Below, piece after piece: positions 6,455 through 10,278 of a DNA stretch of 10,278 nt (the stretch's first letter is position 1; each line of letters opens with the position of its first letter). The position numbers were made by a program, and so were the translations under genes. Location of the stretch: positions 1 to 10,278 of the forward strand of contig SXPW01000143.1 of the NCBI GenBank assembly GCA_005793785.1. Direction: 5' to 3'. The notes below the pieces were generated by a model, which was given only the letters and a program-made list of their open reading frames with translations, was not told the DNA's origin and did no database searches. This stretch comes from Actinomycetota bacterium. GTDB lineage: Bacteria > Actinomycetota > Acidimicrobiia > Acidimicrobiales > Ilumatobacteraceae.

Positions 6455-7296
6455 GTCGACCTCCGCGGCGTGGAGCGCGAGGAGGGAATCGGGGTCAACG
6501 CGGTTCGCGACCGTCACGACCGTCGACCTCCGACCGGTCCCTCGGAGGGGAACAGATTGAAGGACGTCAAGCCGTTCGTGAGTTGTTGATCGCTTCGCGA
6601 CGTCGGGTCCGTGAGGTGCTCATCGCCAGCGATAACGAGACGAATCCGGTGATTGGTGAGATTCTCGAGTTGGCACGGTCGCAACGAGTTCCCGTTCGCG
6701 AAGTGTCACGGCGCGATATCGACGAGCAGGCACGGAGTGAAGCACCACAAGGTGTCATCGCTCACGCCGAACCACTCGAAGAAACGCTGCTTGATGAGGT
6801 GTTGGCGACGGCAACGGAGTCCGGTAACAAGTTGTTTCTCGTTGCCGTTGACGGAGTTACCGATCCCGGCAATCTCGGTGCAATTCTGCGATCGTGCGAT
6901 GGTGCGGGCGTGGATGCGGTCATCCTGCCGAGGCATCGAGCGGTGCATGTCACGCCGAGCGCTGCCAAAGCCTCGGCTGGAGCGATCGAGTACCTCACCA
7001 TGTGCGTGGTTCCAGGTTTGCCCACCGCCATTCAACAACTTCGTGACGCGAACGTTTGGGTGGTCGGCCTCGACGATGCCGCCGACAAACCGGTCTTTGG
7101 TCTCGGGGATCTTGCGCGTGAACACATCTGTCTGGTGCTCGGTGCAGAGGGACCGGGACTATCTCGCCTCGTTCGGGAACGTTGCGATTTGATCCTCTCC
7201 ATTCCCATGAATGGAGCACTGTCGTCGCTCAACGTGTCCGCAGCAGCCGCGCTTGCAACATACGAGGTGGTACGAGCACGGCGTGAACATCCCTGA
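6451..7296 (+). CDS. rlmB: SpoU/TrmH-family 23S rRNA (guanosine 2'-O)-methyltransferase, RlmB type
   Basis: This 281-residue S-adenosylmethionine-dependent RNA 2'-O-ribose methyltransferase has the SPOUT fold. A basic Arg/Gly/Ser-rich tail (1-30) precedes the L30e-like substrate-binding domain (about 34-108). The catalytic domain carries motif 1 DGVTDPGNLGAILRS (134-148, with Asn141 and Arg147), motif 2 LVLGAEGPGLSRL (228-240, Glu233) and motif 3 IPMNGALSSLNVSAAAAL (251-268). RlmB modifies a guanosine in the peptidyl-transferase region of 23S rRNA in E. coli. Assignment to RlmB rather than another SpoU enzyme rests on length, the N-terminal domain and its place after ispF. The ATG overlaps the ispF stop as ATGA. 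In many actinobacteria cysS lies between ispF and rlmB; here it is absent. A dyad begins one base after the stop. Confidence 0.88.
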   Translation: MSRPPRRGARGGNRGQRGSRPSRPSTSDRSLGGEQIEGRQAVRELLIASRRRVREVLIASDNETNPVIGEILELARSQRVPVREVSRRDIDEQARSEAPQGVIAHAEPLEETLLDEVLATATESGNKLFLVAVDGVTDPGNLGAILRSCDGAGVDAVILPRHRAVHVTPSAAKASAGAIEYLTMCVVPGLPTAIQQLRDANVWVVGLDDAADKPVFGLGDLAREHICLVLGAEGPGLSRLVRERCDLILSIPMNGALSSLNVSAAAALATYEVVRARREHP

Positions 7297-7313
7297 CGTC
7301 AACGAAGTTGACG
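7297..7313. repeat. Perfect 7-bp inverted repeat after rlmB
   Basis: CGTCAAC (7297-7303) and GTTGACG (7307-7313) are perfect complements around GAA, directly after the rlmB stop. TTGACG recurs at 7323-7328. The hairpin could weakly terminate the isp operon, but no T-run follows. The TTGACG half-sites also resemble -35 boxes or an operator for the tRNA-Thr promoter. Confidence 0.45.
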
Positions 7314-7317
7314 CGCG

Positions 7318-7323
7318 TAGCAT
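7318..7323 (+). promoter_or_regulatory. Possible -10 element of tRNA-Thr
   Basis: TAGCAT fits TANNNT and lies 25 bp before the tRNA, giving a predicted 5' leader of about 18 nt. The nearby TTGACG hexamers do not have normal -35 spacing to it, so the assignment is weak. Confidence 0.3.
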
Positions 7324-7348
7324 TGACGTTCGTCGCCACGTGCGATTC

Positions 7349-7420
7349 GCCGGGGTAGCTCAGTGGCAGAGCAACCGCCTTGTAAGCGGTAGGTCGTGGG
7401 TTCAATCCCCACCCTCGGCT
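7349..7420 (+). tRNA. tRNA-Thr (anticodon TGT)
   Basis: A full cloverleaf can be folded. The acceptor stem is GCCGGGG (7349-7355) with CCTCGGC (7413-7419), including one G-U pair, and the discriminator is T7420. The anticodon stem is ACCGC/GCGGT (7374-7378, 7386-7390) with loop CTTGTAA, so the anticodon TGT lies at 7381-7383 and reads ACA and related Thr codons. The T-arm is GTGGG, loop TTCAATC, CCCAC (7396-7412). CCA is not encoded. Confidence 0.96.
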
Positions 7421-7450
7421 CACTCGACCAATCCGCACACACGGCAGGAC

Positions 7451-7456
7451 TACTGT
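7451..7456 (+). promoter_or_regulatory. -10 element of the LytR_C gene, leaderless geometry
   Basis: TACTGT ends exactly 7 nt before ATG 7464, placing the transcript start at or next to the ATG. The alternative start GTG 7455 falls inside this hexamer and would not be transcribed. If instead AGGA at 7446-7449 acts as an SD, GTG 7455 would be used. Confidence 0.5.
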
Positions 7457-7463
7457 GGATGAC

Positions 7464-8072
7464 ATGAGTCAAGAGCAGCGTCGACCTCGTCCAGCGCCAG
7501 AACCCCGGGCGGCAAACGTCAATTCCCTGTTGTCCATCGCGGTTGCCATTTTGGCCGTGTTGCTCGGTTTCTTCATCCTCCGCGATCTACGCAACGACAC
7601 GTCGATTGCGACACCCGAGGGCACGACGTCCGAGGAGACATCAACGGAAACGACGCTGGAGATCATTCCCGTCGAGACCACGGTCGCCCAGGTCGTCCTC
7701 ACGGCCTTCAAGGTCCAAATTGCCAATGCATCGGGAGTGAGCGGTAGTGCTGGTTTGCTCACCACGGAAATGCAGGGCAGGGGCTACATCGTGCAACCCG
7801 CCATCAACAAGAGTGAGGTCACACCAAAGCAGACGGTCACCGTCGTCTACTACTTGTTGGGGAGTGAAGTGGCCGCCGCGCAAGTGGCCAAGGACCTCGG
7901 CGGAGTTGCAACTGCACCGATGCCGACACCGATACCCACGGAAACGGCGAGTCTTGGTGAGGCCAGTGTCTTGATTCTGCTCGGAACCGACCTCGCGGGT
8001 AAGCCATTGTCGATCATCAGCGGTGGCGTGACCGCACCAGCGGTGGTGGTCACCACTACGACCACGGCGTAG
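7464..8072 (+). CDS. Single-pass membrane protein with extracytoplasmic LytR_C domain
   Basis: This 202-residue protein has a short cytoplasmic tail rich in Pro and Arg (1-20) and one transmembrane helix (about 21-40), then a Thr/Glu-rich linker (about 45-75). An extracytoplasmic domain (about 82-176) resembles LytR_C: VQIANASGVSGSAGLL, then an RGY segment, VTVVYYLLGSEVAAAQVAKD and ASVLILLGTDL. It ends in a low-complexity tail with a run of five Thr. LytR_C domains usually follow a LytR-CpsA-Psr phosphotransferase domain that attaches glycopolymers to peptidoglycan. Stand-alone membrane-anchored copies like this are common in actinobacteria and their role is unclear. No LCP domain is present, so ligase activity is not expected. 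ATG 7464 is chosen from the promoter geometry; GTG 7455 adds three residues. It sits 43 bp after tRNA-Thr and converges on the glycerate kinase gene. Confidence 0.85.
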   Translation: MSQEQRRPRPAPEPRAANVNSLLSIAVAILAVLLGFFILRDLRNDTSIATPEGTTSEETSTETTLEIIPVETTVAQVVLTAFKVQIANASGVSGSAGLLTTEMQGRGYIVQPAINKSEVTPKQTVTVVYYLLGSEVAAAQVAKDLGGVATAPMPTPIPTETASLGEASVLILLGTDLAGKPLSIISGGVTAPAVVVTTTTTA

Positions 8073-8091
8073 ACGACCGATTCTCCGTACG

Positions 8092-8109
8092 CGAGTCCGA
8101 TGAGGCTCG
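8092..8109. terminator. Weak hairpin between convergent genes
   Basis: CGAGTC (8092-8097) can pair with GGCTCG (8104-8109), with one G-U pair and a 6-nt loop. It lies in the 38-bp gap between the convergent LytR_C and glycerate kinase stops. There is no T-run on either side, so this is at best a weak bidirectional terminator. Confidence 0.2.
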
Positions 8110-8110
8110 A

Positions 8111-9115
8111 CTATGTATCTCGATTGGTCAGCCAGTGCGCTGCTGCTCGTTCGATACTTTGCATCGTCGCACTGAACGCCGCATCACCGAACCGTTGCAG
8201 CAGGCTCACCGCCTGTAGTTGATGCTCGGCGGAGAAGGTCTTTGCCGAGGAGTCGACGTCACCGCAGATGGCCACGACGGGTTTCTTGGATCGCTTCGCG
8301 TACTCGGCGACTGCACCCACCACTTTTCCGTCGAAACTGGTGGAGTCGAGGCGTCCTTCGCCGGTGATCACTACATCGCACGACCCCAATGCTTCGTGGA
8401 AGTGGAGTTCCTCTGCCACCACGTCGAAACCGGGCACGAGTGACGCACCGAGTGCGAAGAGTCCTCCTGCCAGACCACCGGCCGCACCGCCACCGGGAAT
8501 CTTGGTGACGTCCACGCCGAAGCGTCGTTCGTACAACTCGGCCGTGCTCAGCAATCGATTGCGCAGGAACTTCACTTGGGCGGCGGAGGCTCCCTTCTGC
8601 GGCGCGAACACTTCGGCGGCATCCACGAACGACGTCTCGACGTCGCAAGCGACCACGACCTCCACTCGCTTCATGCGAGCCGGCGTGGAAATTGCATTGA
8701 CCGCGCCGAGTCCGCCGTCGGTGGTGGCCGATCCTCCCAGACACACGATGATGCGTTCCGCACCGAGGTTGAGGGCTGCGTCGATCACTTGTCCGGTGCC
8801 GACGGTGGAGGCCGCGATCGGATCATTGTGTTCCGCACCGCCCACCAGTTGCAGTCCGGAGGCGAGCGCCATTTCTATGACGGCGGTGCCGCGGTGCAAA
8901 CGCCATGGCACGTCCACCGGTGCTCCCAATGGACCTTCCACCCGCAACGTTTGATTCGCACCACCGAGTGCTGCGAGCGTGCCCTCGCCACCATCGGCGA
9001 GGGGAAGTTCCACACATTCATGACCAGTCGTCCAGCACGCATTGGCGATGGCATGCGCAACCTCCAGTGCGGTTGCGGTGCCCCGGAATTTGTCGACCGC
9101 CGCCAGGACCCGCAC
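8111..9115 (-). CDS. Glycerate kinase (GarK/GlxK family)
   Basis: This 334-residue cytoplasmic kinase phosphorylates D-glycerate with ATP, probably to 2-phosphoglycerate as in the GarK family, and feeds glyoxylate or serine-derived carbon into glycolysis. Family signatures in order are the N-terminal VLAAVDKFRG (3-12), PLADGGEGT (38-46), LGGSATTDGGLGA (126-138), FAPQKGAS (170-177), GGGAAGGLAGG (208-218) and TGEGRLDSTSFDGK (251-264). It is shorter than the usual 370-380 residues, mainly because the stretch between GGLGA (138) and VVVACDVE (153-160) is only about 14 residues. GTG 9115 gives the family N-terminus. An in-frame ATG at 9148 would add 11 unrelated residues and overlap the amidase start. 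CACACT lies 7 nt before the GTG. The gene diverges from the amidase across 20 bp. No other glyoxylate gene is visible. Confidence 0.92.
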   Translation of the reverse strand: MRVLAAVDKFRGTATALEVAHAIANACWTTGHECVELPLADGGEGTLAALGGANQTLRVEGPLGAPVDVPWRLHRGTAVIEMALASGLQLVGGAEHNDPIAASTVGTGQVIDAALNLGAERIIVCLGGSATTDGGLGAVNAISTPARMKRVEVVVACDVETSFVDAAEVFAPQKGASAAQVKFLRNRLLSTAELYERRFGVDVTKIPGGGAAGGLAGGLFALGASLVPGFDVVAEELHFHEALGSCDVVITGEGRLDSTSFDGKVVGAVAEYAKRSKKPVVAICGDVDSSAKTFSAEHQLQAVSLLQRFGDAAFSATMQSIERAAAHWLTNRDT

Positions 9116-9121
9116 GGCTTC

Positions 9122-9127
9122 TAGTGT
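9122..9127 (+). promoter_or_regulatory. -10 element of the amidase gene, leaderless geometry
   Basis: TAGTGT ends exactly 8 nt before ATG 9136. GGAA at 9131-9134 is only 1 nt from the ATG and so is too close to be an SD. The hexamer overlaps the divergent glycerate kinase element by 5 bp. Confidence 0.5.
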
Positions 9128-9128
9128 G
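9123..9128 (-). promoter_or_regulatory. -10-like element of the glycerate kinase gene
   Basis: On the minus strand CACACT ends 7 nt before GTG 9115. It deviates from TANNNT at its first base, but it is identical in sequence to the element before the HTH gene. The purine string AGAAG lies only 2 nt from the GTG and is a poor SD. Confidence 0.35.
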
Positions 9129-9135
9129 TCGGAAC

Positions 9136-10278
9136 ATGACCGAGCCACTGCACCTTGATGCCACCGGACAAGCCGAACTCCTGCGCGACGGGAAGATTTC
9201 CCCGACCGAGCTCGTCGACCTTGCGATCGGCGCCGTCGAACGAGTGAATCCCAAACTCAACGCCGTCATTCATCCACGATTCGAACGTGCACGAACGGAA
9301 GCGAAGGGTGCGAAACGACCGACCCCTACCGGGTCTGCATCGTCCACCGATGGGACCTTCAGTGGAGTGCCCATCGTGGTGAAGGATCTCAACTGCCAGA
9401 TCAAGGGTGAGCCGTACCATCTCGGCACTCGATTCCTCAAGAATCGGCAGTACGTCGCTACACACGACTCCTACCTCTACGAGCGACTGCGTCGAGCCGG
9501 CTTCATCGCCATCGGTCGAACCAACGTTCCGGAATTCGGGAGCACCATCACCACCGAGCCGTTGGCGTACGGACCGGCACGTAATCCGTGGAATACGGAG
9601 CACTCCACCGGTGGAAGCAGTGGTGGCTCGGCGGCGACGGTTGCCGCTGGCTGTGTGGCGGTCGGTCATGCCAACGACGGTGGCGGATCGATACGTATTC
9701 CTGCCAGTGAGTGCGGATTGGTGGGCTTGAAACCGAGCAAGGGTCGCGTGAGCCTCGGACCTGCTCTCGGTGAATCGTGGATCGGCGGTGTCGTCGAGGG
9801 TTGCGTCACACGTTCGGTGCGCGACACGGCCCGCGTCATGGACGTGTTGTCGGGATACGAGGCTGGTGATCCCAATACGCCGCCACTCCCGATGCGGCCG
9901 TACGCAAGTGAGGTGGGAGCGGACACCGGAAGGTTGCGCATCGGACTGCTCTCGGGAGCACTACTGCCCGGTGGCATGGACCATCCGGAGGCCCGCGAAT
10001 CCGTCGTAGCCGCGGGGCGGCTCCTTGAATCGCTTGGTCATCACGTGGAGGTTGCGCATCCGTCCGCGCTCGACGACGCCGCCTTCGGTGACATGTTCTT
10101 GGCAATCGTCATCGCCCATATCGCCAACGACGTCGCCGCACTCGAGAAGCAATTCGGAGTGAGCCTGACGACCGACGACATCGAACCGGGCAACCATCTC
10201 ATGGCACAGTTCGGCAACGCAACCAACGTGGTCACGTACCTGAGCGCCGTGACGTGGGTTCAGACGTGGACACGCGAA
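9136..10278 (+). CDS. Amidase-signature family hydrolase, 3' end outside the window
   Basis: The first 381 residues of an amidase-signature enzyme are present and the frame is open to the window edge. The Ser-cisSer-Lys triad can be placed: Lys83 in VPIVVKDLN, cis-Ser161 in STGGSSGGSAA, and nucleophile Ser185 in NDGGGSIRIPAS. Ser161 and Ser185 are 24 residues apart, as are Ser217 and Ser241 in FAAH. The nucleophile motif has Asn-Asp-Gly-Gly-Gly rather than the common Thr-Asp-x-Gly-Gly of GatA. That, and the lack of gatB or gatC nearby, argues against a GatCAB subunit. As I recall, this variant occurs in amidases related to NylA (6-aminohexanoate cyclic dimer hydrolase), but the substrate is not predictable. 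ATG 9136 fits a TAGTGT element 8 nt upstream. It is divergent from the glycerate kinase gene. Confidence 0.9.
   Translation, partial: MTEPLHLDATGQAELLRDGKISPTELVDLAIGAVERVNPKLNAVIHPRFERARTEAKGAKRPTPTGSASSTDGTFSGVPIVVKDLNCQIKGEPYHLGTRFLKNRQYVATHDSYLYERLRRAGFIAIGRTNVPEFGSTITTEPLAYGPARNPWNTEHSTGGSSGGSAATVAAGCVAVGHANDGGGSIRIPASECGLVGLKPSKGRVSLGPALGESWIGGVVEGCVTRSVRDTARVMDVLSGYEAGDPNTPPLPMRPYASEVGADTGRLRIGLLSGALLPGGMDHPEARESVVAAGRLLESLGHHVEVAHPSALDDAAFGDMFLAIVIAHIANDVAALEKQFGVSLTTDDIEPGNHLMAQFGNATNVVTYLSAVTWVQTWTRE

Noticed and set aside
9116..9148. Earlier ATG for the glycerate kinase
   Set aside because: It adds 11 residues not typical of the family, overlaps the amidase start and would remove the shared promoter core. 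GTG 9115 gives the standard N-terminus.

Overview
The window looks like a compact chromosomal piece of a high-GC actinobacterium. An Acidimicrobiia-like relative is my inference, not something the sequence proves. The grounds are GC-rich third codon positions, an actinobacterial-style CopA, an isolated LytR_C-type envelope protein, a Crp regulator of the GlxR kind, and start regions that look leaderless rather than Shine-Dalgarno driven. There is no sign of an insertion sequence, phage, plasmid function or CRISPR array. Every gap between genes is shorter than about 135 bp.

Layout. Positions 1-133 hold no gene I can name, only a hairpin and an SD sequence. They are followed by a seven-helix hemolysin III/TrhA membrane protein (134-793), tRNA-Lys(TTT) (817-889), and a copper-exporting P1B ATPase CopA (891-3167) whose GTG start lies one base after the tRNA. 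On the minus strand is an uncharacterised regulator with sigma-like and HTH features (3130-3912), whose 3' end overlaps copA by 38 bp. A dienelactone-hydrolase-family protein (3980-4639) diverges from that regulator. It meets a Crp/Fnr regulator (minus, 4640-5305) stop codon to stop codon with no gap. Crp diverges from the operon ispD-ispF-rlmB (5334-7296), which covers two MEP-pathway isoprenoid enzymes and a SpoU-type rRNA 2'-O-methyltransferase. Then come a small dyad, tRNA-Thr(TGT) (7349-7420) and a single-pass LytR_C-domain protein (7464-8072). The window closes with a glycerate kinase (minus, 8111-9115) and a divergent amidase-signature enzyme cut by the window edge (9136 onward).

Gene cooperation. 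The only clear functional unit is ispD-ispF-rlmB, with 2-nt and ATGA junctions. The other protein genes appear to be single transcription units. CopA is an orphan here, with no CsoR or CopZ beside it.

The most interesting signal concerns expression. Six of the nine separately expressed protein genes carry a -10-like YANNNT hexamer exactly 7 or 8 nt before the chosen start codon, with no usable SD. This is the geometry of leaderless mRNAs. Two divergent pairs (crp/ispD and glycerate kinase/amidase) pack both such elements into gaps of 28 and 20 bp. CopA lacks its own element, but tRNA 3' processing would leave its mRNA starting one base before GTG. I found no convincing new multi-gene system. 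The better leads are this start architecture, the uncharacterised HTH protein, and non-standard residues in IspF.
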